From positions 1-10,799 of the forward strand of contig JBFLYE010000051.1 in assembly GCA_040756715.1 (NCBI GenBank): a stretch of 10,799 bases of DNA. Direction: 5' to 3'. Positions 1 to 7,188 of this stretch are shown in pieces. Both the position numbers and the translations under genes were made by a program. Within the stretch, counting starts at the first letter, position 1. Each line of letters starts with the position of its first letter. The stretch comes from a bacterium. GTDB taxonomy: Bacteria > UBA9089 > UBA9088. The notes beneath the pieces were generated by a model. The model saw nothing but the letters and a program-made list of their open reading frames with translations, searched no databases and had not been told where the DNA came from.

Positions 1-12
1 TATACTTGTTAA
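1..12 (+). promoter_or_regulatory. -10 box for a leaderless methyltransferase mRNA
   Basis: TATACT at 1-6 is followed by 6 bp and then the ATG at 13. No Shine-Dalgarno sequence lies in the 12 bases available. The same -10/6 bp/start arrangement recurs at 3090, 4559 and 8560. The -35 region would lie outside the window, so this rests on the hexamer and its spacing. Confidence 0.5.
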
Positions 13-1161
13 ATGGAACTAGAAGGATTGTTTTGTCCATATTGTGGGGGGGAGCTTAAGATAAGCGAAATAGAATGGGCAGATGGCATTGTTAAATGCG
101 CCTGTTCAGAATGGCCATTCCTTTCAAACATCCTTATTTTAAAAAAGGGTGATGAAACAAAGAGGGCAATTGAGTATATAAAAAAGGGAAAGCCAGATAA
201 GGCGGCATTTCTCTTTTTGATGAAGGAGAGCAAAAGCCTATTTTTTGCTTGGGCAGCCTTACATAGAATGAGCTTCTTTACCACAATGGGTCTTTGGGGC
301 TACAGATTCTGGACAGAATACACAAGATATAGGTTTTCCTCGCCAACATTTTTATCCTTTATTCCCCTTACCTTTATTATTAAGGATATGCAGGGTGAAA
401 TTTTGGATTTTGGCTGCGGCACAGGCCATAGCTTATTCTTTCTTTCAAAATGGATAGCACCAGAAAGGATTACAGCCATTGACAGGCAATTTTCTGCCCT
501 TTATTTAGCAAAGAAATTCTTCTGTAAGGAGGCAAGGTTTATCTGCCTTGATGGAGATTTCTCCCTTCCCTTTTCCAATAATACATTTTCTAATATCCTC
601 TCTTTGGATTCATTCCATTTTGTAGAAGCAAAGAAGACCTTATCTTCTGAGTTTATGAGAATATTGAAAGATAATGGTACAATATTTCTCTCCCACCTTC
701 ATAACAAAAATAGGGAGAATCCTGTATCAGGCATTCCACTTGCACCCTCTGATTATCTCAGGTTATTTAAAGGAATGGAATACAGGGCAGTTCCGGATTA
801 TAAAATAAAGGAATCCGCTTTTGAAGGAAAGCTAGATATTTCTATAAACGAGGATGTGGGAAACTTTGCCTCCTTTTCCCTTATCCTTACAAAAAACCCA
901 AAAATATTTAAGGAATATGCAATAGATATTCTTGAGAACCTTAAAAATCCCATAATAAATCCAATATATAAATACAAGGAGAAAAAGGCTGGTTTTATTG
1001 TAAAAAGAAGGGGTTTAAGTGGGCTATATAGAAATGAATATCCCGAGGTGGAAACATATATCAAAAAAGAGGCATTTATCTACAAGAGGGATATTGAGGC
1101 AAGGAAAAGGGAGTTATTTACAAAGCTCTTTTTGGTTGATGCACCAGCAGGATATAAATGA
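13..1161 (+). CDS. class I SAM-dependent methyltransferase with N-terminal zinc ribbon
   Basis: This 382-residue protein is probably a cytoplasmic S-adenosylmethionine-dependent methyltransferase of unknown substrate. Residues 8-11 (CPYC) and 29-31 (CAC) make a CxxC...CxC zinc-ribbon-like or Trm112-like N-terminus. The Rossmann methyltransferase domain follows, with motif I DFGCGTG at about 133-139, an acidic residue ending strand beta2 (AIDRQ) near 157, and the usual motif IV/V region LSLDSFHF...FMRILKDNGTIFLSH at about 195-227. The last 140 residues, rich in Lys and aromatics, match nothing I recognise and may bind substrate. It heads a probable operon with the HD hydrolase, whose start lies 37 bp downstream. 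That gap contains a repeated heptamer AAAAGTC (1161-1174). The ATG at 13 is favoured because the CPYC motif follows closely and a -10 box sits 6 bp upstream. The family is clear, the substrate is not. Confidence 0.85.
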   Translation: MELEGLFCPYCGGELKISEIEWADGIVKCACSEWPFLSNILILKKGDETKRAIEYIKKGKPDKAAFLFLMKESKSLFFAWAALHRMSFFTTMGLWGYRFWTEYTRYRFSSPTFLSFIPLTFIIKDMQGEILDFGCGTGHSLFFLSKWIAPERITAIDRQFSALYLAKKFFCKEARFICLDGDFSLPFSNNTFSNILSLDSFHFVEAKKTLSSEFMRILKDNGTIFLSHLHNKNRENPVSGIPLAPSDYLRLFKGMEYRAVPDYKIKESAFEGKLDISINEDVGNFASFSLILTKNPKIFKEYAIDILENLKNPIINPIYKYKEKKAGFIVKRRGLSGLYRNEYPEVETYIKKEAFIYKRDIEARKRELFTKLFLVDAPAGYK

Positions 1162-1180
1162 AAAGTCAAAAGTCAAAATT

Positions 1181-1190
1181 AAGGTAAGGA
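1181..1190 (+). promoter_or_regulatory. Shine-Dalgarno region that fixes the dGTPase start
   Basis: AAGGTAAGGA ends 8 bp before the ATG at 1199. The open frame extends upstream to an ATG at 1019, but that part lies inside the methyltransferase gene and encodes nothing dGTPase-like. The ribosome binding site therefore decides for 1199. Confidence 0.65.
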
Positions 1191-1198
1191 TTTATAAA

Positions 1199-2236
1199 AT
1201 GGTGATTAGGGAAATCGTTGAGGATTTTGAGAAAAAGAGGCTCTCAAAATATGCAACCCTCTCAAGCAAGAGTATGGGAAGGGAAAAGGAGGAGGAAGCT
1301 TGCTCGATAAGGACAATATTCCAGAGGGATAGGGACAGGATAATTCATTCAAAGGCATTTAGGGAGCTTAAATATAAAACACAGGTATTCTTACTTCCCG
1401 AGGTAGAATCTATCAGGACAAGGCTTACCCATACGATTGAGGTTGCTCAAATTGCCAGGACAATTGCCAGGGCTTTAAGGCTAAATGAGGATTTAACCGA
1501 GGCAATTGCTCTGGGACACGACCTTGGACATCCTGCATTTGGTCATACAGGCGAGGATGCCTTAAGGGGTGTTTGCCCACTTGGTTTTAATCATTCTGAA
1601 CAATCTTTAAGGATAGTGGAGGTATTAGAGAAGGATGGGGAGGGATTAAACCTTACCTATGAGACAAGAGATGGAATATTAAAGCATTCATTGGGAGAAG
1701 ATGACCTGTTGGCTTACGATTTTAAAAAAGCAGGGCCAATTACACTGGAGGGTGCAATTGTTCTCTTTTCCGACAAAATTGCCTATATAAACCATGATAT
1801 TCAGGATGGAGAGGAGGCAGGACTTATATCAATTGAGGATCTTCCAAAGGAAGAGATAAAGCTATTGGGAAGAAAAAGCTCAGAGAGGATAAACAAGATG
1901 ATCAAGGCTGTGATTACAGAGAGCCTGGAAAAGGATTATATCGGGATGGAAAGGGAGGTTTTAGAGGCAACCGCAAGCTTGAGAGCATATCTTTACAAAA
2001 ACCTATATCAACACCCAAGGATACAGGAGGAGGCAGAAAAGGCAAAGAGGGTTATTGAGGAGCTATATTCGTATTACCTTAAGAATCCAGAGAGGATAGA
2101 GGAGAAATTTTGGTTTCTTAAAAATGTACCAATTGAAAGGCTTATCTCTGATTATATCGTAAGCCTTTCTGATATGTCTGCCCTCAATTCATACAAAAGT
2201 ATATTCTTCCCCATTCCATGGAAAGAAGCAAAGTAA
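1199..2236 (+). CDS. dgt: deoxyguanosinetriphosphate triphosphohydrolase-like HD protein
   Basis: This 345-residue protein belongs to the dGTPase-like HD-domain family, which hydrolyses dNTPs to deoxynucleosides and tripolyphosphate. The family N-terminal signature is present: SIRTIFQRDRDRIIHSKAFRELKYKTQVF, followed by RLTHTIEVAQIARTIAR. Metal ligands expected for the HD fold are visible: His78 (in THT), the His107-Asp108 pair in GHDLGHPAFGHTGEDAL, and Asp192 in LFSDKIAY. The length fits the short bacterial dGTPase-like proteins (about 330-380 residues) rather than the roughly 500-residue E. coli Dgt, so the preferred nucleotide is uncertain. The start is set by the Shine-Dalgarno sequence AAGGTAAGGA at 1181-1190. 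It sits between the methyltransferase and the small HTH membrane gene on the same strand, probably cotranscribed. The name is by family; the activity is inferred. Confidence 0.9.
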   Translation: MVIREIVEDFEKKRLSKYATLSSKSMGREKEEEACSIRTIFQRDRDRIIHSKAFRELKYKTQVFLLPEVESIRTRLTHTIEVAQIARTIARALRLNEDLTEAIALGHDLGHPAFGHTGEDALRGVCPLGFNHSEQSLRIVEVLEKDGEGLNLTYETRDGILKHSLGEDDLLAYDFKKAGPITLEGAIVLFSDKIAYINHDIQDGEEAGLISIEDLPKEEIKLLGRKSSERINKMIKAVITESLEKDYIGMEREVLEATASLRAYLYKNLYQHPRIQEEAEKAKRVIEELYSYYLKNPERIEEKFWFLKNVPIERLISDYIVSLSDMSALNSYKSIFFPIPWKEAK

Positions 2237-2252
2237 TTTAGGATTTATTAAA

Positions 2253-2582
2253 TTGAATATGCAAATAGGAAAAGTTCTTAAAGAAAAAAGGGAGAATATG
2301 GGATTGACCCTTGAGGAGATAGAAAGGAGGATGTTTGTCTCAAAAAGGTATCTTTCTTCACTTGAGAATGATGATATATCTGTTTTTCCCAAGGTCTCAT
2401 CTGCTATCCAAATGATTAGGCAATATGCCAGATTTCTTGGCTTTGAAGACTTTGAGATAGCAAACATGGTAAAAAATTTCAATCCCAGAATAAGACCTTC
2501 AATAATTCTTTTTGGACCACTTGTCTATATTATCCTCCTTCTTATCCTCCTTGTGATAGCCATTATCGCGATAAATCTATAA
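2253..2582 (+). CDS. short RodZ-like HTH protein with one C-terminal membrane segment
   Basis: This 109-residue protein has an HTH_25/Xre-type domain at about residues 4-70. It contains IGKVLKEKRENMGLTLEEIE, then VSKRYLSSLENDD and RQYARFLGF, which match the RodZ pattern of recognition helix, LE-D and R-YA-LG. A single hydrophobic segment at about 87-108 ends the protein. RodZ links MreB to the membrane during cell-shape control. Full-length RodZ has a long periplasmic part after the membrane helix, and this one has none. It could be a minimal RodZ or a membrane-tethered regulator. The start is TTG at 2253, 9 bp after AGGA (2240-2243). ATG at 2259, two codons in, is the alternative. Its stop directly abuts the pgpA ATG, so the two are almost surely translated together. 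Confidence 0.75.
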   Translation: MNMQIGKVLKEKRENMGLTLEEIERRMFVSKRYLSSLENDDISVFPKVSSAIQMIRQYARFLGFEDFEIANMVKNFNPRIRPSIILFGPLVYIILLLILLVIAIIAINL

Positions 2583-3035
2583 ATGAAAAAGCTCATTCTT
2601 TTTACAGCCTATGGCTTTGGATTGGGAAAGATGCCTATTATCCCAGCAACCTTTGGAACATTGATTGGTGTTTTAATCTTTCTTCTTGCAAGCCAACAAA
2701 AGATACTTTATCTTCTTATAACCCTCTTGGTTACAATAGGAGGAATAAAAATAGCAGAGATTGCTGAAGATGCCTCAAAAATAAAGGATGACAGGAGGAT
2801 AGTCATAGATGAGGTGGCGGGTTTTTTGATAACAATGATTGGCATGGCAAATTCTCTTTTCTATCTTTTTTTAGGATTTTTCCTCTTTAGAGCTCTAGAT
2901 ATTATAAAGCCCTTTCCCATTCGCTATTCCCAAAGGCTCAAAGCCGGGCTTGGAATTATGATGGATGATGTCCTGGCAGGGATTTTTTCCTGTATTATTC
3001 TTAATCTTATCCATTACTTTTACCGCTTTTCTTAA
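2583..3035 (+). CDS. pgpA: phosphatidylglycerophosphatase A
   Basis: This 150-residue integral membrane enzyme dephosphorylates phosphatidylglycerol phosphate in phospholipid synthesis. PgpA family motifs are all visible in order: GFGLGKMPIIPATFGTLIG at about 11-29 (the usual G-G--P--PGT-GT, with Ala for Gly in PGT), the catalytic-region acidic motif DDRRIVIDEVAGF at about 69-81, FRALDIIKPFP at about 102-112, and GIMMDDVLAGI at about 124-134. Hydrophobic stretches between the motifs fit several membrane helices. The length is normal. The ATG follows the TAA of the HTH gene with no gap and no Shine-Dalgarno sequence, which implies translational coupling. Pairing with a RodZ-like gene is seen in other bacteria and fits a membrane/envelope role for this operon. 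Confidence 0.92.
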   Translation: MKKLILFTAYGFGLGKMPIIPATFGTLIGVLIFLLASQQKILYLLITLLVTIGGIKIAEIAEDASKIKDDRRIVIDEVAGFLITMIGMANSLFYLFLGFFLFRALDIIKPFPIRYSQRLKAGLGIMMDDVLAGIFSCIILNLIHYFYRFS

Positions 3036-3051
3036 AATTTATTCTGGATAA

Positions 3052-3086
3052 AAGATGATAACATCTTAGAAAGATTGTATAATCTT
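3052..3086 (+). promoter_or_regulatory. two matching palindromes, AAGAT-N6-ATCTT, over the mannose promoter
   Basis: Two inverted repeats share one consensus. AAGATG-ATAA-CATCTT is at 3052-3067, and AAGATT-GTAT-AATCTT is at 3071-3086 (extended by one base pair each side to AAAGATT/AATCTTT). Their centres are 19 bp apart. The first covers the -35 region and the second covers the -10 hexamer of the promoter for the cupin gene. This is the geometry of a repressor operator pair bound by dimers on nearly the same DNA face. The regulator is not identifiable here. Confidence 0.5.
3055..3083 (+). promoter_or_regulatory. promoter of the GDP-mannose gene pair
   Basis: A weak -35 (ATGATA, 3055-3060) is separated by 17 bp from a perfect -10 TATAAT (3078-3083). 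The ATG at 3090 lies 6 bp after the -10, at the expected transcription start, so the mRNA should be leaderless. No Shine-Dalgarno sequence is present. Confidence 0.65.
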
Positions 3087-3089
3087 TAA

Positions 3090-3428
3090 ATGATCTTTGA
3101 AGAGAAACCGTGGGGAAGGTATGATGTCTTGGATTCTGGAAAGAATTTTAAGGTAAAGAGGATAAAGGTTTATCCTGGCCATAGATTAAGCCTTCAGCTT
3201 CACCACAAAAGGTCTGAACATTGGGTTGTTGTATCGGGATGTGCAAATGTCAGGGTTTCTGATAAGGAGCTAATCCTTAAAAGTGGAGATTGTGTTTTTA
3301 TTCCTGTATCCTCTCCCCATCGCTTAGAAAACAAAGGAAAAGAAGACCTTGTTGTTATTGAAATAGCCTTTGGAGATTATATAGAAGAAGATGATATTGA
3401 AAGAATAGAGGATGATTATGGAAGATAA
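3090..3428 (+). CDS. type II mannose-6-phosphate isomerase, stand-alone cupin domain
   Basis: This 112-residue single-domain cupin matches the C-terminal phosphomannose isomerase half of bifunctional ManC/AlgA enzymes, which interconvert fructose-6-phosphate and mannose-6-phosphate. The family opening KPWGRYDVLD is at residues 6-15. The cupin metal site is visible as Gln36, His38 and Glu43 in SLQLHHKRSEHW and His77 in IPVSSPHRLEN, with the second cupin strand pair at GDCVFIP. In most bacteria this domain is fused behind the guanylyltransferase. Here it is a separate gene placed first, overlapping the start of the guanylyltransferase gene by 11 bp. The pairing makes a mannose role more likely than another sugar-phosphate cupin function. 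The ATG at 3090 is supported by the leaderless promoter geometry and by the family N-terminus. Confidence 0.85.
   Translation: MIFEEKPWGRYDVLDSGKNFKVKRIKVYPGHRLSLQLHHKRSEHWVVVSGCANVRVSDKELILKSGDCVFIPVSSPHRLENKGKEDLVVIEIAFGDYIEEDDIERIEDDYGR
3407..3411 (+). promoter_or_regulatory. Shine-Dalgarno sequence that decides the guanylyltransferase start
   Basis: AGAGG at 3407-3411 lies 6 bp before the ATG at 3418 but only 0 bp before the in-frame ATG at 3412. The downstream ATG is therefore the likely start, giving the N-terminus MEDNTYVVILVGG. Confidence 0.55.
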
Positions 3429-4425
3429 TACATATGTTGTTATTTTGGTGGGAGGGCCTGGAAAGAGGCTTTGGCCCCTTTCCACAAAAGAAAAGCCAAA
3501 GCCATTCCTTCCTTTAATAACAGAAAAGCCTTTAATAAAAGAAACCCTAGATAGGGTCTCTGATATATTTTCATCTAAGCAAATAAGGTTTGTTTTATCC
3601 AAAGAGCATAAAAATCTTGCTCAAAAGATATTTCCTTGGTCATCTTGTGAAAACTATATCATTGAGCCAGAGCCAAGGGATACCGCAGCGGCAATTGGCC
3701 TGACCTGCTTTAGCCTTCCTCCTAATTCCACATTGCTTGTTTTATCATCCGACCATTATATTTCTGAGAATAAAGCCTTTCAAAAGGGCCTTATCTCGGG
3801 AATAAAATTTTTAGAAGAAAACCCAGATTTTGTCTTGGTCTTTGGGATAAAGCCAGAAAGGCCAGAAACAGGCTATGGCTATATTGAAAAAGAAAGCCTT
3901 CTGAAAGAAAACATCTACAAGGTAGCCAGGTTTGTGGAAAAGCCAGATTATGAAAAGGCGAGGAAATATATAAAAAACCCAAATTATTTTTGGAACTCGG
4001 GGATTTTTATCTTTAAAAATAAAACGATGCAGAGCCATTTTAAAAAATTTCTTCCTGAGCATTTTAGGGTTCTTTCCGAAGGTAATCTTAAGGAATTCAA
4101 GAAGTTAAAGAAAGTTTCCATTGACTATGGTATAATGGAGCAGATTAAAAACATTGGAATGATTGAGGGAGATTTTTTGTGGGATGATATGGGAGGATAT
4201 TCCTCCCTTTTAAGGGTTCATAAGAAAGATGAAAGTAGCAACATTGTCTTTGGCAATCATAAGGGGATTGAGACAAAGGATTGCATTATCTATTCAGAAA
4301 ATGGTAATATTGGAACCATGGGAATCTCAAATCTTGTGATTGCATATTCAAAGGGGAATATCCTGGTTGCCTCAAGGGATAGATTGGATGAAATAAAAAG
4401 GCTGGTTGATATTATCGATGAATAA
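3418..4425 (+). CDS. manC: mannose-1-phosphate guanylyltransferase
   Basis: This 335-residue nucleotidyltransferase is expected to make GDP-mannose from mannose-1-phosphate and GTP, feeding polysaccharide or glycan synthesis. The signature loop GGPGKRLWPLS at residues 12-22 binds the nucleotide; Lys16 takes the place of the usual Thr before Arg. It is followed by KPKPFLPL, where most ManC proteins have PKQFL. Further family motifs are EPEPRDTAAAIG, SSDHYI, GYGYIE, FVEKPD, YFWNSGIFIF and GDFLWDDMGGYSSL. The protein ends near the close of the GMP domain and has no C-terminal isomerase cupin; that domain is the gene just upstream, which it overlaps by 11 bp. The start at 3418 is preferred over ATG 3412 because of AGAGG spacing. 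The symbol is used in the sense of the guanylyltransferase half only. Confidence 0.9.
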   Translation: MEDNTYVVILVGGPGKRLWPLSTKEKPKPFLPLITEKPLIKETLDRVSDIFSSKQIRFVLSKEHKNLAQKIFPWSSCENYIIEPEPRDTAAAIGLTCFSLPPNSTLLVLSSDHYISENKAFQKGLISGIKFLEENPDFVLVFGIKPERPETGYGYIEKESLLKENIYKVARFVEKPDYEKARKYIKNPNYFWNSGIFIFKNKTMQSHFKKFLPEHFRVLSEGNLKEFKKLKKVSIDYGIMEQIKNIGMIEGDFLWDDMGGYSSLLRVHKKDESSNIVFGNHKGIETKDCIIYSENGNIGTMGISNLVIAYSKGNILVASRDRLDEIKRLVDIIDE

Positions 4426-4523
4426 ATTGCGGATGTGTTTAGGTAGACAAGAAGAAGATTTGAATTTGCTTTTTTGATTTCGGAGTTCATTTGTTCCCTT
4501 AAAGCATACTTTACAAGAAATAT

Positions 4524-4552
4524 TTGCCTTTTTTTTCAATATATTATATAAT
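4524..4552 (+). promoter_or_regulatory. promoter of the EF-G-like gene
   Basis: TTGCCT (4524-4529) and a perfect TATAAT (4547-4552) are 17 bp apart, and the GTG start codon at 4559 follows the -10 by 6 bp. This predicts a leaderless mRNA beginning at the GTG. The rest of the 133-bp gap (4426-4558) shows no clear hairpin terminator, although a T8 run overlaps the -35. Confidence 0.65.
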
Positions 4553-4558
4553 ACGCTT

Positions 4559-6538
4559 GTGTATTCCTCTGATAAGATTCGTAATATTGCCCTCGTTTCC
4601 CATAGAGGGGCAGGAAAAACATCTTTAGCGGAAGCCCTTTTATTCAAAACAGGAAAAATAGATAGGCTTGGCTCGGTTGATTTAGAAACAAGCTTTTTTG
4701 ATTATGGAGAGGAAGAAAGAAAGAGAAAGACAACCATATCATCAAATATAGGCTTTTTTGAATACAAGGGGTATAAAATAAACATTATTGACACCCCTGG
4801 CTATTTTGATTTTATCGGTGAGGTAAGGGCAGGATTAAGGGCGGTTGAGGGTGTAATCCTTCTTATAGATGCTGAAGCAGGTGTTCAAGTAGGAACAGAG
4901 AATGTGGGAAAAATTGCAGCCGAATATAACCTTCCCCTCCTTATTTTTATCAATAAGCTTGATAAGGAGAATGCCGATTTTAATAAAACAATTGAGCAGA
5001 TAAGAAAAAAGCTCTCTCCTTCCTCTCCTTGCTTATTCATTCCCAATGGAAGGGGAGCTAATTTTTCATCCATAAGGGATGTTTTAAAAGAGGATTGCCC
5101 TGAAAAAGAGAGGCTTCTTGAAGCAATATCTGAAACAGACGATAAACTCCTTGAGAAATATTTGGAAAAGGGTGAGCTTTCATCTTCCGAGATTATGGAG
5201 GGGCTTACCTCTGGGATTAGAGAAAGAAAAATATTCCCTATCCTTTGTGGCTCATCTTTAAAAGAAATAGGGATAACAGAGCTACTTGATGCCATTATTT
5301 CATTTATTCCGGCCTATCACAAAACCATAGCATTAAATCCAGAAAACAAGGAGGTATTGGTGAACAAGGATAGCCCATTTTCTGGCTTTGTCTTTAAGGT
5401 AATTTCAGATCCCCATGTAGGCGAGCTTACATTTGTTAAGGTTTTATCCTTTAAGATGGAATCGGGGTGCGAGGTTTATAATTCAAGACAAAAACACAAA
5501 GAAAAATTGGGTCATCTTATGTTTGTTTGTGGAAAGACAAGACAGGATATCTCAGGAATTCCTGCGGGTGATATAGGCGTTGCGGTTAAGCTTAAAGGGG
5601 TGAAAATCTCTGATACCTTATGTGACCCAAGGTATTTGATAACATTTCCCGAGATTAAATTTCCCGAGCAGAGTATCTCGCTTGCCATAAACCCAAAGAC
5701 AAAGCAAGATCAGGAGAGGGTAAGTAATGGCTTACACAAGCTCTCTGAAGAAGACCCAACATTTACATCCCATTATGATGTTGAGCTTTCTCAAACAATC
5801 ATCTCGGGTATGGGTGAATTGCACCTTGAGATTATGTTGGATAAATTAAAACACAGGTTTCAAGTAGAGGTTAATGTAGAAAAGCCAAGGATTCCATATC
5901 GGGAATCAATAAAAATAAGGGCATCGGGAGAGGGAAAATACAAAAGGCAAACCGGTGGCAGGGGTCAATATGGCCATAGCCTTATCCACATAGAGCCACT
6001 TACTCTAAATAGTGAAGAGCCATTCGTCTTTGAAAATAAAATCTTTGGTGGAGCAATCCCTGCAAAGTATATCCCTGCGGTTGAAAAGGGTGTAAAGGAG
6101 GCAATGGATAAAGGAATTTTGGCAGGATATCCGGTAAAATGGGTAAAGGTTATCCTCTATGATGGCTCATTCCATGAGGTTGATTCCTCTGATATTGCCT
6201 TTCAGCTTGCCGGTTCATTTGCCTTTAAGGATGCATTTTCCAAGGCAAGTGCCTATCTTCTTGAGCCTATTATGGAGGTTGATGTCTATAGCCCAGAGGA
6301 ATATACAGGTGATATAGTATCTGACTTGAATGGAAGGAGGGGAAGGATATTAGGGATTGAAGGCGAGCGTATCCAGGCATTTGTTCCCCAAGCTGAAATG
6401 TATAAATATTCCACAAGCTTAAGGTCGCAGACGCAGGGAAGGGCAAGCTATACAATGAGATTTTCCCACTATGAGGAGGTTCCAAGCCATATAAGTAGCA
6501 AGATTATAGAAGAAAGGCAGGAGAAAACAAAATCTTAA
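4559..6538 (+). CDS. elongation factor G-like GTPase (EF-G2 type)
   Basis: This 659-residue translational GTPase has the domain order of EF-G but is a divergent paralogue type. The P-loop is SHRGAGKT (residues 14-21) instead of the canonical AHVDHGKT. G3 is DTPGYFDF (78-85), with Tyr82 where EF-G has the catalytic His. G4 is NKLD (from Asn132) and a G5-like PILCGSS follows. The domain II to V parts are present, including GGRGQYGHSL in domain IV at about 466-475 and a C-terminal EF-G fold ending QTQGRASYTMRFSHYEEVP. The GAGKT loop and DTPGY motif are typical of the EF-G-like proteins annotated EF-G2, whose cellular role is not settled and which do not simply replace EF-G. It is monocistronic and ends 2 bp from the convergent ispD stop. 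The GTG start fits both the promoter spacing and the family N-terminus. Confidence 0.9.
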   Translation: MYSSDKIRNIALVSHRGAGKTSLAEALLFKTGKIDRLGSVDLETSFFDYGEEERKRKTTISSNIGFFEYKGYKINIIDTPGYFDFIGEVRAGLRAVEGVILLIDAEAGVQVGTENVGKIAAEYNLPLLIFINKLDKENADFNKTIEQIRKKLSPSSPCLFIPNGRGANFSSIRDVLKEDCPEKERLLEAISETDDKLLEKYLEKGELSSSEIMEGLTSGIRERKIFPILCGSSLKEIGITELLDAIISFIPAYHKTIALNPENKEVLVNKDSPFSGFVFKVISDPHVGELTFVKVLSFKMESGCEVYNSRQKHKEKLGHLMFVCGKTRQDISGIPAGDIGVAVKLKGVKISDTLCDPRYLITFPEIKFPEQSISLAINPKTKQDQERVSNGLHKLSEEDPTFTSHYDVELSQTIISGMGELHLEIMLDKLKHRFQVEVNVEKPRIPYRESIKIRASGEGKYKRQTGGRGQYGHSLIHIEPLTLNSEEPFVFENKIFGGAIPAKYIPAVEKGVKEAMDKGILAGYPVKWVKVILYDGSFHEVDSSDIAFQLAGSFAFKDAFSKASAYLLEPIMEVDVYSPEEYTGDIVSDLNGRRGRILGIEGERIQAFVPQAEMYKYSTSLRSQTQGRASYTMRFSHYEEVPSHISSKIIEERQEKTKS

Positions 6539-6540
6539 AA

Positions 6541-7185
6541 TTATACGATTGCCTTTGCAAGAAAAAGGTCAAAGGCGGTGGTAATTTTAATATTTTTCTC
6601 CTCCCCTCCGACAATTTTTACCTTAAACCCTGCCTTTTCAACCAAGCTTGCACAATCCGTTCCATAAAATCCAGATTCGTATGCCTTTTTATAGGAGGAT
6701 AGGATTATCTCTTTCTTAAAACCCTGCGGTGTCTGAATAAGCCATAAATTTTCCCTGTTTAAGGTGTTTAAAACCCAACCATCCTTTACCATTTTTACCG
6801 TTGAGCTACTTTTAATGCCAGGAACAGCCGCTCCCTCATCTTTTGCAGAAGAAATAATCCGCTCTATTAAATCTTTACTTACAAATGGCCTCGCACCATC
6901 GTGGATAATCACAATCTCTGTATCTTTATCCAACATCTTTAGCCCATTATAAACAGAATCCTGCCTTTTTTCTCCGCCAATGGCTATTTTTTTTATCCCG
7001 AAGATATTGTTTTCCTTCCACCAATTGAGCCTTTTTTCAGAGACAACAAGGATAATAGATGAAACAGCCTTTAACATCGCCTCTATTGTATAGAATATAA
7101 GGGGCTTTCCCTTTAATGGAAAATATAATTTATCCCTTTTTGTCCTCTTAGACCTTCCTGCTGAGACAATTATTGCCTCTGTCAT
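6541..7185 (-). CDS. ispD: 2-C-methyl-D-erythritol 4-phosphate cytidylyltransferase
   Basis: This 214-residue enzyme transfers CMP from CTP to MEP in the non-mevalonate isoprenoid pathway. Family motifs are present: an N-terminal nucleotide loop SAGRSKRTKRDK at residues 8-19, GGEKRQDSVYNGL, VIIHDGARPFV, LWLIQTPQGF and the C-terminal NIKITTAFDL. The N-terminal loop is atypical: the usual AAG-G-RM----PKQ is replaced by SAGRSKRTKRDKLY, although the key Lys (Lys19) is retained. The length is slightly below the usual 225-235 residues. The ATG lies 3 bp after the atpI-like stop on the same strand with no Shine-Dalgarno sequence, so translation is probably coupled. Its stop is 2 bp from the stop of the convergent EF-G-like gene, leaving no room for a private terminator. 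The family is secure; the RibD/TarI-type alternative is less likely given the QTPQ and NIKITT motifs. Confidence 0.9.
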   Translation of the reverse strand: MTEAIIVSAGRSKRTKRDKLYFPLKGKPLIFYTIEAMLKAVSSIILVVSEKRLNWWKENNIFGIKKIAIGGEKRQDSVYNGLKMLDKDTEIVIIHDGARPFVSKDLIERIISSAKDEGAAVPGIKSSSTVKMVKDGWVLNTLNRENLWLIQTPQGFKKEIILSSYKKAYESGFYGTDCASLVEKAGFKVKIVGGEEKNIKITTAFDLFLAKAIV

Positions 7186-7188
7186 TTT

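Noticed and set aside
1161-1174. Tandem AAAAGTC heptamers between the methyltransferase and dGTPase genes
   Set aside because: Only two units; too short to call a functional repeat, noted only as low-complexity spacer.
1019-1198. Upstream extension of the dGTPase frame to ATG 1019
   Set aside because: It lies inside the methyltransferase gene in another frame, the translated extension has no family similarity, and AAGGTAAGGA precedes ATG 1199 at good distance.
3070-3087. AAAGATT-GTAT-AATCTTT as a terminator of pgpA
   Set aside because: The stem is AT-rich and weak, it has no T-run after it, and it contains the perfect -10 box with a sister palindrome upstream, which fits an operator better.
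4501-4540. T8 run before the EF-G-like gene as a terminator for manC
   Set aside because: I could not find a convincing GC-containing stem upstream, and the run overlaps the -35 to -10 region of the next promoter.
4885-5295. Minus-strand 136-codon open frame inside the EF-G-like gene
   Set aside because: It is fully antisense to a gene with clear GTPase motifs, is Ser-rich and low in complexity, and has no promoter or ribosome site.
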